Origin: Microbacterium sp. STN6
GTDB taxonomy: Bacteria; Actinomycetota; Actinomycetes; Actinomycetales; Microbacteriaceae
NCBI RefSeq assembly: GCF_026410545.1
Contig: NZ_JAPMIT010000001.1
Coordinates: forward strand, 1,116,001 to 1,180,000
Direction: 5' to 3'
Length of the DNA: 64,000 nt
This document shows, piece by piece, positions 38,980 through 51,824 of the stretch. The notes under the pieces were generated by a model. That model did no database searches, was not told the origin of the DNA, and worked only from the letters and a program-made list of their open reading frames with translations. Every line of letters begins with the position of its first letter. Within the stretch, counting starts at the first letter, position 1. Position numbers and translations under genes: made by a program.

Positions 38980-39858
38980 GCGAGCCTCGCCCCTCGTGGG
39001 CCGCGCGGGCGGCGCGCACCTCGGCTGCCCGCTCGGCGATGCGCGAGGCGAGAGCGGCGGGGCCGCCCGCCAGCAGGCCGCGCGACTCGCTCACGATCAC
39101 GCCGGGCTCGAGAGAGCCGAAGATGCGCGGAATGTCTTCGAGGCGGGCACCCTGGTGGCCGAAGCCCGGTGCGAGAATGGGCAGAACGGCGCCGGCGGCA
39201 TCCGTCGTGTCGATGTCGTAGTCAGCGGTGTCGATTGTCGCGCCGATCACGACGCCGATCGACGCGAGCGCCCCCGTCGCCTCGTCTCGGTTGTGGGCCT
39301 TCACATCTTCGATGATCGCACGAGCGAGCGTTCGCGTGGGGCGCTCGGCCCCGCCTGTGAGCGCCCGCTGGGTCGCCCGAGCCTCGGGGTTCGAGGTCGC
39401 AGCGAGCACGAATGCGCCCTTGCCCATGGCCTTCGCGAGGCGCAGCGGCTCGGCGAGGGAGCCGACGCCCAGGAAGGGCGACAGCGTCATGGCGTCGGCT
39501 TCCAGCGGTGAGCCCGGAGTCAGCCAGGCCTCGCCGTATGCCTCGACCGTGCTTCCGATGTCGCCGCGCTTGGCGTCGGCGATGACGAGCAGGCCCGCGG
39601 AGCGCGCGGCCGCCAGAACGTGCTCGAGCGCCCGGTAGCCCTGTGAGCCGAACCTCTCGAAGTACGCCACCTGCGGCTTGACGATGCCGGCCCGGCCGGC
39701 CGCCGCATCCACGACCCGCAGGCCGAACTCGCGTGCACCGCTCGCGGTGTCCCCAAGACCCCACTCGCTCAGCAGGTACCCGTGCGGGTCGATGCCGACG
39801 CAGAGCGCCCCGTGCGCGTCGAAGGCGGCGCGCAGGCGGGTGCCGAAGCCGGGTTCGC

Positions 39859-39862
<4 letters not shown>
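38972..39862 (-). CDS. pyrF: Orotidine-5'-phosphate decarboxylase (mycobacterial type)
   Basis: A 296-residue PyrF of the longer type 2 form found in mycobacteria and relatives. The catalytic signature is [12 protein letters not shown] (Asp-Lys-x-x-Asp), and LCVGIDPH opens the barrel. It makes UMP from OMP, the product that PyrR senses. GTG at 39862 shares GTGA with the carB stop. pyrD, which stands between carB and pyrF in Streptomyces, is missing. Confidence 0.97.
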
Positions 39863-43145
<3,283 letters not shown>

Positions 43146-43146
<1 letters not shown>

Positions 43147-44297
43147 TACTCGGCGCCTTCCTTCTCACTGTGGAGTTCGATGACCATGTCCCTGAACCGG
43201 TCGAACAGGTAGTTCGCGTCGTGTGGCCCCGCGGCCGCCTCCGGGTGGTACTGCACGCTGAACGCCTTCAGGTCGAGGCAGTTGAGCCCCTCGACGACGT
43301 TGTCGTTCAGGCTGAAGTGGCTTACCTTAACCCGGCCGAGACCGGCAGGTGAGTCGATGATTCCCTCGAGCGGCGCGTCCACCGCGAACCCGTGGTTCTG
43401 CGATGTGATCTCGACGCGCCCCGTGGCTTTGTCGAGCACCGGCTGGTTGATGCCGCGGTGCCCGAAGGGCAGCTTGTACGTGCTGAAGCCGAGTGCTCGG
43501 CCGAGCAGCTGGTTACCGAAGCAGATGCCGAAGTACGGCAGGCCCGCTCGAAGCGACTCGCGCAGCAGTTCCACATGGGCCTCGGATGCCGCGGGGTCGC
43601 CCGGTCCGTTCGAGTAGAACAGTGCGTCGACGCCGAGCGCGAGCACGTCGGAGGCGGTGACGGAGTGCGGCAGCACGTGCACATCGAAGCCGCGGGCCGC
43701 CAGATAGTCGAGCGTTGACTTCTTCACGCCGAGATCGAGCACCGCGACCGAGCCGATGCGCTCCCCCTCCGCCTGAACCGTATACGGCTCCGGCGTGGAG
43801 ACCTCGGCCGAGAGGTTGCGGCCGCTCATGTCCGCGGCGGCACGGACCGCCTCGAGCTGCTCGGCATCCGAAAGCGCGAATTCCTCCCCCGAGAAGATGC
43901 CGGCGCGCATGGCGCCGGCCGAGCGGATGTGCCGGGTGACGGCTCGTGTGTCGATACCGCTGATACCCACGATGCCGCCGTCCACGAGGTCGTCGTCGAG
44001 GCTGCGGGTGGCCCGGAAGTTGGAGACCACGCGCGATGGCTCGCGCACGATGAAGCCGGCTACCCAGATGCGCCGGGACTCCATGTCGACGTCATTCGTG
44101 CCGGTGTTGCCGATGTGCGGCGCCGTCATGAGAACGATCTGGCCGGCGTACGACGGGTCGGTCAGTGTCTCCTGGTATCCGGTCATGCCCGTTGCGAAGA
44201 CGGCCTCGCCGAGGGTGCGACCTCGAGCGCCGTACGCGCGCCCGGCATAGCGGGTGCCGTCTTCCAGAACGAGTACTGCAGGCTCGAAATCGGCCAT
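43146..44297 (-). CDS. carA: Carbamoyl-phosphate synthase small subunit
   Basis: A 383-residue glutamine amidotransferase subunit. The class I triad is visible: Cys in [12 protein letters not shown], then His and Glu in [12 protein letters not shown]. The nucleophile elbow usually reads GICLGHQ; here Phe and Asn replace Leu and His, while the Cys and flanking Gly are kept. ATG 44297 is chosen since it starts [13 protein letters not shown], typical of CarA; the longer frame lies in the gene upstream. It supplies ammonia to CarB for both arginine and pyrimidines. Confidence 0.97.
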
Positions 44298-44305
44298 GCC
44301 TTCCC

Positions 44306-44830
44306 TCACTTCTCCTGTGTGCCGGCGCTCGTGGCGCCGGAGATCGATGCGATCGCCTCGATGAGGCGTGCGCGGGCGTCGAGATCGACGACCCGCAGGT
44401 AGGTGTCCACACTCACGTCGTCGTCGCCGCGCGGAATGCGCCAGCCGATCACGATGAGGCCATCCTTCTCGACCGCGCGGTCGATGGTCCAGGAGGCGGC
44501 GTCGCACTCGACAATGGCGTCGGCGCGCACGAACACCTCCTGCTCGCCCGTGACGCGCAGGCTCACGCCGCCCTCGTGCACCGCGAGATGCGCTCGGCCA
44601 CGGAACCCGAGGCCGGCGACCGCGAGGCGCTCCAGCGGCTCCTCGTGTGCCGTGGTCGCCACGTAGAGTACGTCGGCGTCTTCGAGCAGTGCGCCGCGCG
44701 CCGCTTCGGCCACGGGCTCGGGGCGCAGAGCCGCGTCGCGTCGAACGCGGCGACGCCAGCTGAGCACCATGAGTGTGATGATTCCGACGAAGACGATCGC
44801 GATCACAATGGTGGGCAGCAGCTTATCCAT
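44306..44830 (-). CDS. Single-pass membrane protein with PH-like domain (Rv1382 position)
   Basis: A 174-residue protein with one N-terminal membrane helix (about 5-24) followed by a cytoplasmic part rich in beta strands, ending in helical [12 protein letters not shown]. The actinobacterial counterpart between pyrC and carA (Rv1382 in M. tuberculosis) is called a probable export or membrane protein; I read the soluble part as PH-like. ATG 44830 is inside the end of pyrC (8-bp overlap), so it is made with the pyrimidine enzymes. The role is not known. A scaffold or membrane tether for the pyrimidine enzymes is conceivable but unproven. Confidence 0.88.
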   Translation of the reverse strand: MDKLLPTIVIAIVFVGIITLMVLSWRRRVRRDAALRPEPVAEAARGALLEDADVLYVATTAHEEPLERLAVAGLGFRGRAHLAVHEGGVSLRVTGEQEVFVRADAIVECDAASWTIDRAVEKDGLIVIGWRIPRGDDDVSVDTYLRVVDLDARARLIEAIASISGATSAGTQEK

Positions 44831-46163
44831 GGGTTGCCTCCTGTGCCGGCTTACGGCCGAGCTCGGCCTGCTCAACGATTCGTGCCGAGGCGAGCGTCGG
44901 CCTGCCGCCGTGGAAGGTCCAGAGCACCCGGCCGGGCAGCGTGCGTGCGAGGTAGGGCGAGTTGGTGGACTTGCCGACGAGGTCTTCTGCGCCGAGCACG
45001 CGGGAGGCGCTCGGGTCGTAGAGCGTGAACTCGGCGGGCGCGCCCTGCTCGATGGCCCGTCCGTGCCCGGCGAGGCCGCCGATGCGTGCCGGCGTCGACG
45101 AGAGCACCCTGGCGACATCCGCCCACGACAGCATGTCGTTCGCGACGACGGCCGCGTGCACAACCGAGAGCGCCGTCTCGAGGCCGACCATGCCGAACGC
45201 CGCGGCATCCCATTCGCAGTCCTTCGACTCGACGGGGTGCGGCGCGTGGTCGGTGGCGACGATGTCGATGGTGCCGTCGGCGAGCCCCTCGCGCAGGGCG
45301 AGCACGTCCTCCTCGCGGCGCAGCGGCGGGTTCACCTTGTAGCGCGCGTCGTAGCCCGCGGCGTTCTGCTCGGTGAGCAGAAGGTGGTGCGGCGTCACCT
45401 CGGCCGTGACCGTGATGCCCCTGGCCTTCGCCCAGCGGATCACGTCGACGCTGCCGGCCGTCGACACGTGACACACGTGCAGGCGGCTGCCCACGTGCTC
45501 GGCGAGCAGCACATCACGCGCGATGATCGACTCCTCGGCGACCGCCGGCCAGCCGGCCAGCCCCAGCTCACCGGAGAGCGCACCCTCGTTCATCTGGGCG
45601 CCCTCGGTCAGCCGCGGCTCCTGCGCGTGCTGTGCAATGACGCCGCCGAACGCCTTGACGTACTCGAGCGCGCGGCGCATGAGCTGAGGGTCCCAGACGC
45701 ACTTGCCGTCGTCGGAGAAGACGCGCACCGCCGCGCGAGAGGCTGCCATTGCGCCGAGCTCGGCGAGCCGGGTGCCCTCGAGCCCTACCGTCACCGCGCC
45801 GATGGGCTGCACGGTGGCGTAGCCGGCTCGTTCGCCGAGCGAGGCAACCTGCTCGACGACGCCGGCGGTGTCGGCGACCGGCGAGGTGTTTGCCATGGCG
45901 AACACGGCCGTGAAGCCGCCGGCCGCAGCCGCGCGGGTTCCGCTGAGCACCGTCTCGCTCTGCTCGAAGCCGGGCTCTCGCAGGTGCGTGTGCAGATCGA
46001 CGAGCCCGGGCAGCGCGATCAGGCCGTCGGCGTCGATCACGGATGCGCCCGCGTCGCTGAGGCCGCGGCCGAGTTCAGCGACGCGCCCGCCTGCAACGCG
46101 GAGGTCGGTGCGGGTTCCGTCGGCGAGTGTGGCGCCGCGCACGATGTACGTCTCGTCACTCAT
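44823..46163 (-). CDS. pyrC: Dihydroorotase
   Basis: A 446-residue type I dihydroorotase of the amidohydrolase superfamily, cyclising carbamoyl aspartate. Metal ligands: HTH in VDLHTHLREPG, His in HVCHVSTAG, and Asp in VATDHAPH. It starts 2 bp after pyrB. Type I enzymes often form complexes with aspartate carbamoyltransferase, in line with the adjacent genes. Confidence 0.98.
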   Translation of the reverse strand: MSDETYIVRGATLADGTRTDLRVAGGRVAELGRGLSDAGASVIDADGLIALPGLVDLHTHLREPGFEQSETVLSGTRAAAAGGFTAVFAMANTSPVADTAGVVEQVASLGERAGYATVQPIGAVTVGLEGTRLAELGAMAASRAAVRVFSDDGKCVWDPQLMRRALEYVKAFGGVIAQHAQEPRLTEGAQMNEGALSGELGLAGWPAVAEESIIARDVLLAEHVGSRLHVCHVSTAGSVDVIRWAKARGITVTAEVTPHHLLLTEQNAAGYDARYKVNPPLRREEDVLALREGLADGTIDIVATDHAPHPVESKDCEWDAAAFGMVGLETALSVVHAAVVANDMLSWADVARVLSSTPARIGGLAGHGRAIEQGAPAEFTLYDPSASRVLGAEDLVGKSTNSPYLARTLPGRVLWTFHGGRPTLASARIVEQAELGRKPAQEATHG

Positions 46164-46165
46164 GT

Positions 46166-47116
46166 TCAGGCATCCTCCCGCTCACCGGACAGCAGGAGAT
46201 ACAGCGTGGCCATCCGCACGCTGACGCCGTTGGCTACCTGCTCGCGCACCGTCGACTGCGCGGAATCCGCCGCGGCAGCAGAGATCTCGAGGCCGCGATT
46301 CATGGGCCCGGGGTGCATCACCATGCTACCGGGGCGCAGACGCGCGAGTCGTTCTTCGTCGAGACCCCAGATGCGCGCGTACTCGCGACTGTTCGGGAAG
46401 AACGAGGCGTGCATGCGTTCGGCCTGGATGCGGAGCATCATGACGACGTCCGGTGCGCCCGCCAGGGCAGCGTCGAGGTCGTAGCTCACCGTCACAGGCC
46501 AGGTGTGCGTGTCGACCGGCAGCAGAGTCGGCGGCGCGACGAGCTCCACTTCGGCACCGAGCGTCGTCAGCAGCCACGCGTTGGAGCGCGCGACGCGCGA
46601 GTGTACGACGTCGCCGACGATCAGCACACGAACGCCCTCGAGAGCGCGCCCGCGCGACGCGGCGCCGTGCAGGCGCTTTCGGATCGTGAAGGCGTCGAGC
46701 AGTGCCTGGGTCGGATGCTGGTGCATGCCGTCGCCCGCGTTGACGATGCCGGCGTCGATCCAGCCGCTCGTCGCGAGCGTGTGTGGGGCGCCTGACGACG
46801 GGTGGCGGATGACGACGGCATCCGCGCCCATCGCCGACAGCGTCTGCGCCGTGTCCTTCAGGCTCTCGCCCTTGGAGAGGCTCGAGCCCTTCGCGCTGAA
46901 GTTGATGACGTCGGCGGAGAGCCGCTTCGCCGCCGCCTCGAACGAAATGCGGGTGCGTGTCGAATCCTCGAAGAAGAGGTTCACGACGGTCTTGCCGCGC
47001 AGCGCCGGAAGCTTCTTGATCTCGCGCTCGGCCACACCCGCCATGTCCTCGGCGACGTCGAGAATGCGCACGGCGTCGTCGTGGGTGAGGCCGACCGTGG
47101 TGAGCAGGTGCCTCAT
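46166..47116 (-). CDS. pyrB: Aspartate carbamoyltransferase catalytic subunit
   Basis: A 316-residue ATCase. The carbamoyl-phosphate site is [13 protein letters not shown] and the aspartate side shows [10 protein letters not shown]. The 80s-loop [10 protein letters not shown] is intact. There is no PyrI regulatory subunit in the cluster, so control is expected at the level of expression by PyrR. ATG 47116 overlaps the pyrR stop by 4 bp (ATGA). Confidence 0.98.
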   Translation of the reverse strand: MRHLLTTVGLTHDDAVRILDVAEDMAGVAEREIKKLPALRGKTVVNLFFEDSTRTRISFEAAAKRLSADVINFSAKGSSLSKGESLKDTAQTLSAMGADAVVIRHPSSGAPHTLATSGWIDAGIVNAGDGMHQHPTQALLDAFTIRKRLHGAASRGRALEGVRVLIVGDVVHSRVARSNAWLLTTLGAEVELVAPPTLLPVDTHTWPVTVSYDLDAALAGAPDVVMMLRIQAERMHASFFPNSREYARIWGLDEERLARLRPGSMVMHPGPMNRGLEISAAAADSAQSTVREQVANGVSVRMATLYLLLSGEREDA

Positions 47117-47676
47117 GAGAACTGCTCCTGTGCCTCGCCGGCGGAGTCGATGCTCACGAACTCGTCGCCGTCGAACTCGGCCACGTGCACGTTGATGCGC
47201 TCGTGCGTGGCGCTTGGCAGGTTCTTGCCCACGAAGTCCGCGCGGATCGGGAGCTCACGGTGGCCGCGGTCGACGAGCACGGCGAGGCGCACGGCGCGGG
47301 GCCTGCCGATGTCGTTGAGCGCATCGAGGGCGGCGCGCACGGTGCGGCCGGAGAACAGCACGTCGTCGACGAGCACCACGGTCTTGCCGTCAATGGATCC
47401 CGGCACACTGGTAGGGCCCGGGGTCCGGGTGCGACTGCGGGAAAGGTCGTCGCGGTACATGGTGACGTCGAGCGAGCCCACGATAGCCTCGGCGCTGATG
47501 CCGGGGTCGATTCGTGCGAGGCTGGTGGCGATGCGCCTGGCCAGATGAACGCCGCGCGTCGGAATGCCGAGAAGAACGAGATCCGCCGCGCCCCGATTGG
47601 ACTCGAGGATCTCGTGGGCGATCCGGGTCAGCGCCCGGGTGATGTCAGCCTGTTGCAGCACAATGCGCGCCGTCAA
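47113..47676 (-). CDS. pyrR: Bifunctional pyr operon regulator / uracil phosphoribosyltransferase
   Basis: A 187-residue PRTase-fold protein. The PRPP-binding loop is [21 protein letters not shown] (positions about 105-125). PyrR binds a short RNA hairpin when UMP or UTP is bound and shuts off the pyr genes; it may also have weak UPRTase activity. The start is TTG at 47676, with the strong SD AAGGAGGT four bases ahead and a PyrR-type hairpin directly upstream, so the gene probably controls its own translation and that of the genes coupled to it. First gene of the pyr operon. Confidence 0.97.
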   Translation of the reverse strand: MTARIVLQQADITRALTRIAHEILESNRGAADLVLLGIPTRGVHLARRIATSLARIDPGISAEAIVGSLDVTMYRDDLSRSRTRTPGPTSVPGSIDGKTVVLVDDVLFSGRTVRAALDALNDIGRPRAVRLAVLVDRGHRELPIRADFVGKNLPSATHERINVHVAEFDGDEFVSIDSAGEAQEQFS

Positions 47677-47680
47677 ACCG

Positions 47681-47688
47681 ACCTCCTT
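47681..47688 (-). promoter_or_regulatory. Shine-Dalgarno of pyrR (fixes TTG start)
   Basis: AAGGAGGT four bases before the TTG at 47676; full complement to the 16S tail. It stands two bases after the PyrR hairpin and its GGUCG side can pair with an upstream CGACC (47705-47709) in a second, longer fold. Confidence 0.8.
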
Positions 47689-47690
47689 CC

Positions 47691-47706
47691 CCGTCTCACA
47701 GGACGG
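47691..47706 (-). promoter_or_regulatory. PyrR-binding RNA hairpin in the pyrR leader
   Basis: On the minus strand the RNA reads CCGUC-CUGUGA-GACGG: a perfect 5-bp stem with the hexaloop CUGUGA, matching the CNGNGA loop of known PyrR binding sites. The wider sequence GUCCUGUGAG fits the core of the Bacillus consensus ARUCCNGNGAGGYU. It ends two bases before the SD, and no terminator hairpin is visible between it and pyrR, so the control is expected to be on translation, as reported for Mycobacterium smegmatis, not attenuation. Confidence 0.85.
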
Positions 47707-47732
47707 TCGTTAAAGGATGTCTTTATGCGGCA

Positions 47733-47742
47733 AGCATAGCAG
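47733..47742 (-). promoter_or_regulatory. Candidate extended -10 promoter for the pyr operon
   Basis: TGCTATGCT on the minus strand is a TGn-TATNNT extended -10 element, about 60 bases upstream of the pyrR start and in the nusB-pyrR gap of 93 bp. No good -35 is seen at 17-18 bases. If used, the leader would hold the whole PyrR hairpin. Confidence 0.4.
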
Positions 47743-47769
47743 CGGCCGCGCTCCGATCTTTGCGCGGCT

Positions 47770-48192
47770 CTACGCGCGCCCGCTCTGCGTCTGCGCAATG
47801 CGGGCGAGCAGGCCGTTGACGAAGCCAGCGGACTCGTCGGTCGACAGCTCCTTCGCGGCGTCTACGGCCTCGGAGATCGCGACGCCTTCTGGCACCTCGT
47901 CGTTGAACAGGGCCTCCCAGACGCCGATGCGCAGGATCGCGCGGTCGACGGCAGGCATGCGCGCGAGACTCCAGCCCTGGGCGTACGTCGCGATGAGCTC
48001 GTCGATCTCCTCGGACCTCTCGATCACCCCGTCGACGATCTGCCTGGCGTACACCCACGACCCCTCGCGCGCCGGCTCGAGGGCCGCGCGCTCGGCCTCG
48101 CGTGCGAGTGCATCGGCGAGCGTGATCTGCCGCACATCGGCGGAGTAGAGAATATCGAGGGCCCTCTTGCGGGCCTTGCTGCGTGCGCTCAT
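47770..48192 (-). CDS. nusB: Transcription antitermination factor NusB
   Basis: A 140-residue all-helical NusB, which with NusE (S10) binds boxA in rRNA leaders. The basic N-terminus SARSKARKRALDILY and the LARMPAVDRAILRIGVWE helix are typical. It lies 18 bp after efp, a standard pairing. In Streptomyces bldD stands between nusB and pyrR; here it is absent. Confidence 0.97.
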   Translation of the reverse strand: MSARSKARKRALDILYSADVRQITLADALAREAERAALEPAREGSWVYARQIVDGVIERSEEIDELIATYAQGWSLARMPAVDRAILRIGVWEALFNDEVPEGVAISEAVDAAKELSTDESAGFVNGLLARIAQTQSGRA

Positions 48193-48210
48193 GAAGTCGA
48201 AGGGAACCGC

Positions 48211-48774
48211 TCAGTCGTTGACGCGGCCGAGGTAGTCGCCCGTGCGGGTGTCGACCTTGACCTTCGTGCCGGTCTCGAGGAACAGCGGAACCTGGATCTC
48301 GTAGCCGGTCTCGACGGTGGCGGGCTTGGTACCGCCGGTCGAACGGTCGCCCTGCAGGCCGGGTTCGGTGTACGTGATCTCCAGGACGACGGATGCCGGC
48401 AGCTCGACGTACAGCGGGTTGCCGTTGTTGAGGGCGACGGTCACCGGCTGGTTCTCGAGCATGAAGTTGGCGGCGTCGCCCACGACCGCCTCGGGCACCT
48501 GCAGCTGGTCGTAGTCCGTGGTGTCCATGAAGACGAAGCTGTCACCGTCGCGGTACAGGTACTGGAAGTCGCGGCGATCCACGTTCTCGAACTCGAGCTT
48601 GGCACCGGCGTTGTACGTGCGGTCGACGGTCTTGCCGCTCACCACGTTCTTGAGCTTCGTGCGCACGAACGCGCCACCCTTGCCCGGCTTGACGTGCTGG
48701 AACTCGATCACGGTCCAGAGCTGCCCGTCGATCGACAGGACGGCGCCGTTGCGGATGTCTGCGGTTGATGCCAT
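48211..48774 (-). CDS. efp: Elongation factor P
   Basis: A 187-residue, three-domain EF-P that relieves ribosome stalling at polyproline. The tip of the first domain reads [12 protein letters not shown] with Lys32 at the place modified by beta-lysine or rhamnose (Arg) in other bacteria. Most actinobacterial EF-Ps I know have PGKGP there and work unmodified; this one has PGKGG. ATG 48774 gives the usual ASTADIRNG start; the longer frame covers the leader only. A candidate promoter lies about 130 bases upstream. Confidence 0.97.
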   Translation of the reverse strand: MASTADIRNGAVLSIDGQLWTVIEFQHVKPGKGGAFVRTKLKNVVSGKTVDRTYNAGAKLEFENVDRRDFQYLYRDGDSFVFMDTTDYDQLQVPEAVVGDAANFMLENQPVTVALNNGNPLYVELPASVVLEITYTEPGLQGDRSTGGTKPATVETGYEIQVPLFLETGTKVKVDTRTGDYLGRVND

Positions 48775-48900
48775 GCGTGGGGTATCCGTTCGAAGAGAAT
48801 GAGATTCTTTGCTCGCCGGCGCGAAGCCGTTCGAGGCCGTGGCTTCCGTGCGCATCGACGCCGCGTCAGCGAGGACGATGGGCGGAACGCACCGCAAGCG

Positions 48901-48930
48901 ATTCTAGTTGTCGAACGCCCGATCGCCCAA
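48901..48930 (-). promoter_or_regulatory. Candidate promoter for efp-nusB
   Basis: On the minus strand TTGGGC (48925-48930), an 18-base spacer, and TAGAAT (48901-48906; five of six matches to TATAAT). It lies in the 212-bp gap between aroB and efp, the widest gene-free stretch here, and would give a leader of about 120 bases. Nothing else was recognised in that gap. Confidence 0.5.
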
Positions 48931-48986
48931 TGGTGCCAGCCGGCGATGGAACGAGACCGGCCGCCACTTCGCGCAGCGGAAGCGGG

Positions 48987-50072
48987 CTACGCGCCGATCT
49001 CCTGGTACGCCGCGAAGAGCAGTGACGGCTCCGGCGCCGCCAGCACGGTCGGCCTGGCGATGTCATCGAGCACGATGAAACGCAGCATGCTGCCGCGCGC
49101 CTTCTTGTCGCGGTGCATGGTGGCGAGCAGCGTCTCCCAGCGGCCGGCCGGGTATGTGGTCGGCAGGGTGAGCGAGGTGAGGATGCTGCGGTGCCGGTCG
49201 ACGACGGCGTCGGAGAGCCGCCCGCTGAGCCTCGCGAGCTCAGCGGCGTACATCATGCCAATGGATACGGCTGCGCCGTGGCGCCACTGGTAGCGCTCCG
49301 CATGCTCAATAGCGTGGCCGAGGGTGTGCCCGTAGTTGAGGATCTCGCGCAACCCCTGCTCGGTGAAGTCCTCCCCCACGACGCGGGCCTTGATGGCGAC
49401 CGAGAGCTCGACGAGACGGCGGAACTCGCCGGTCGTCGGGTCGGTGGCCGCCTCGAGGTCGGCCTCGATGATGTCGAGGATCTCGGGCTCGGCGATGAAA
49501 CCGTACTTCACCACCTCGCCGAAGCCGGCGAGCAGGTCGTTGCGACCGAGCGGCGTGAGTGTGTCGAGGTCGATGACCACCGCTGCCGGTGCATAGAAGG
49601 AGCCGACGAGGTTCTTGCCCTCATTGGTGTTGATGCCCGTCTTGCCGCCGATGGCCGCGTCGACCATGCCGAGCAGCGTCGTCGGCACCTGCACGAGCCG
49701 CACGCCGCGCAGCCAGGTCGCCGCGACGAAGCCTGCGAGATCCGTGACGGCGCCGCCGCCGAACCCGATGACGGCGTCGCTCCTGGTGAAGTCGGCCTGG
49801 CCCATGATCTGCCAGCAGAAGGCGGCCACCTCGACACGCTTGCCCGCCTCGGCGTCCGGCACCTCGGCGAGCAGCACCTGCATGTCGCCCGCCAGCGACT
49901 CGCGTAACTCGGCGGCCGCGGCGGCGAGCGTCGGCGGGTGCACGATGAGCACCTTCGCGATCCCCTGCCCGAGGTGGCGCGCGAGATCCAGGCGAAGCCC
50001 ACGCCCGATCTCGATGGGATACGGATTCGCCCCGTTCACCGTGAATGTGGTGGTCGAGCCTGCGTCGGTCAT
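48987..50072 (-). CDS. aroB: 3-dehydroquinate synthase
   Basis: A 361-residue NAD-dependent enzyme that cyclises DAHP, the second step of the shikimate route. The substrate loop GKTGINTNEGKNLVGSFY (in part) and the metal-binding His pair in HTLGHAIEHAE are visible. ATG 50072 overlaps the aroK stop by 4 bp (ATGA); the longer frame lies in aroK. Confidence 0.97.
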   Translation of the reverse strand: MTDAGSTTTFTVNGANPYPIEIGRGLRLDLARHLGQGIAKVLIVHPPTLAAAAAELRESLAGDMQVLLAEVPDAEAGKRVEVAAFCWQIMGQADFTRSDAVIGFGGGAVTDLAGFVAATWLRGVRLVQVPTTLLGMVDAAIGGKTGINTNEGKNLVGSFYAPAAVVIDLDTLTPLGRNDLLAGFGEVVKYGFIAEPEILDIIEADLEAATDPTTGEFRRLVELSVAIKARVVGEDFTEQGLREILNYGHTLGHAIEHAERYQWRHGAAVSIGMMYAAELARLSGRLSDAVVDRHRSILTSLTLPTTYPAGRWETLLATMHRDKKARGSMLRFIVLDDIARPTVLAAPEPSLLFAAYQEIGA

Positions 50073-50557
50073 GAGTTCTCCTTCACCCAGTCTGCGAGTT
50101 CGCGCGCGATGTCGTCGAGCGGCCGGTCGGAGGTGTCGACAGTGTGATCTGCGAGCCGGCGGTAGATCGGGTCGCGAGTCTCGACCAGGCGCCGCCACGC
50201 GTCGAGGTCGGTCACGAGCGGGCGTTTGCCGCCGCCGATGCGTGAGGCTGCAGCATCCGCGGTGACGGTCAGCAGGATGACGGTCGGCGCGGCGAGGTCA
50301 TGCTGGGTATCGCGGTCGAGCACCGCTCCGCCGCCGAGCGAGACGACGCCGGTGCTGCCGAGTGCCTTACTCACGACAGCGCGCTCGAGCGCGCGGAAGT
50401 GCGGTTCGCCGTGCGCGAGGAAGATCTCGTGGATGGGACCGTGCGCGGCGACGATGCGCTTGTCGGTGTCGACGAACGGCAGGCCGAGGCGCGCGGCGAG
50501 GCGCTTGCCGATGCGCGACTTTCCGGCGGCGGGCGGGCCGATGAGAACGATGCTCAC
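50069..50557 (-). CDS. aroK: Shikimate kinase
   Basis: A 162-residue NMP-kinase-fold enzyme. The P-loop is GPPAAGKSR, the shikimate-binding Asp is in VDTDKRI and the GGG motif is in SLGGGAVL. The GTG at 50557 shares GTGA with the aroC stop. Normal length. Confidence 0.97.
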   Translation of the reverse strand: MSIVLIGPPAAGKSRIGKRLAARLGLPFVDTDKRIVAAHGPIHEIFLAHGEPHFRALERAVVSKALGSTGVVSLGGGAVLDRDTQHDLAAPTVILLTVTADAAASRIGGGKRPLVTDLDAWRRLVETRDPIYRRLADHTVDTSDRPLDDIARELADWVKENS

Positions 50558-51765
50558 GCGGGCGCGGAGGCAGACGAGCGGGCCGTGCGCAGCGACTCCG
50601 GCATGTTCTCGAGGTACGAGGTCATGTTGCGCCGCGTCTCGCCTACCGAGTCTCCCCCGAACTTCTCGACGACGGAGTTCGCGATGACGAGCGCCACCAT
50701 CGCCTCGGCGACGACGCCGGAGGCCGGCACCGCGCAGACATCCGAGCGCTGATGGTGCGCGGCCGCCTCTTCGCCCGTGGCCACGTCGATCGTGTGCAGG
50801 GCATGCGGCACTGTGGCGATGGGCTTCATGCCGGCGCGAACGCGCAGCACCGTGCCCGTGGACATGCCGCCCTCGGTTCCGCCCGCCTTGTCGCTGGTGC
50901 GCACGATCTCGCCGTCGATCTCGAAGAGCTCGTCGTGCGCCTCGGATCCGCGCCGCGTGGTGGTGAGGAAGCCGTCGCCGACCTCCACGCCCTTGATCGC
51001 CTGAATGCCCATGAGTGCAGCGGCCAGCTGCGAGTCGAGCCGGCGATCCCAGTGCACGTAGGAACCGAGGCCCGGCGGCAGGCCGTAGGCGAGCACCTCG
51101 ACGACGCCGCCGAGCGTGTCGCCGTCCTTGTGCGCCTCGTCGACCTCGGCAACCATCCGCTGTGAGGTCTCAGGGTCGAAGCAGCGCAGCGGATCGGCGT
51201 CGAGCATCTCCACGTCCTCCGGCGCAGGCAGCGACCTGCCTTCCGGCACGCGCACCGTGCCGATAGCGAGGGTGTGGCTGACGAGACGGATGCCGAGCTG
51301 CGCGAGGAACCCGCGGGCGAGCGCGCCGAGCGCCACCCGCGCCGCGGTCTCGCGTGCGCTCGCCCGCTCGAGTACCGGCCTGGCCTCGTCGAAACCGTAC
51401 TTCTGCATGCCGACAAGGTCGGCATGACCGGGACGCGGGCGGGTGAGTGGCGCACCGCGGGCGCCGAGCTTATGGTCGGGCTCGAGCGGCTCCGGGCTCA
51501 TGACGTCGACCCACTTAGGCCACTCGGTGTTGCCGATGCGGATCGCGATGGGGCTGCCTAGGCTGAGCCCGTGCCGCACCCCGCCGGAGAGGGTGAGCTC
51601 GTCCTGCTCGAACTTCATTCTGGCGCCGCGCCCGTAACCGAGCTTGCGGCGGGCGAGATCCGCCCTGATCCCGTCGAGGGAGACGGGCGTGCCTGCCGGC
51701 AGCCCCTCGAGGACGGCGATGAGTTCGGGACCGTGGGATTCCCCGGCCGTGAGCCAACGAAGCAT
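50554..51765 (-). CDS. aroC: Chorismate synthase
   Basis: A 403-residue FMN-dependent lyase that makes chorismate from EPSP. Signatures: [28 protein letters not shown] and [12 protein letters not shown] in the first half, and GGMSTG near the C-terminus. ATG 51765 begins [12 protein letters not shown]; the longer frame is antisense to aroE. EPSP synthase and DHAP synthase are not in the window. Confidence 0.98.
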   Translation of the reverse strand: MLRWLTAGESHGPELIAVLEGLPAGTPVSLDGIRADLARRKLGYGRGARMKFEQDELTLSGGVRHGLSLGSPIAIRIGNTEWPKWVDVMSPEPLEPDHKLGARGAPLTRPRPGHADLVGMQKYGFDEARPVLERASARETAARVALGALARGFLAQLGIRLVSHTLAIGTVRVPEGRSLPAPEDVEMLDADPLRCFDPETSQRMVAEVDEAHKDGDTLGGVVEVLAYGLPPGLGSYVHWDRRLDSQLAAALMGIQAIKGVEVGDGFLTTTRRGSEAHDELFEIDGEIVRTSDKAGGTEGGMSTGTVLRVRAGMKPIATVPHALHTIDVATGEEAAAHHQRSDVCAVPASGVVAEAMVALVIANSVVEKFGGDSVGETRRNMTSYLENMPESLRTARSSASAPA

Positions 51766-51824
51766 GTTTCGATTCTGGCATAGGCCGTGCGCCGCGGCCG
51801 ACGCGTGTGCCTTGCGCGGCGTCC

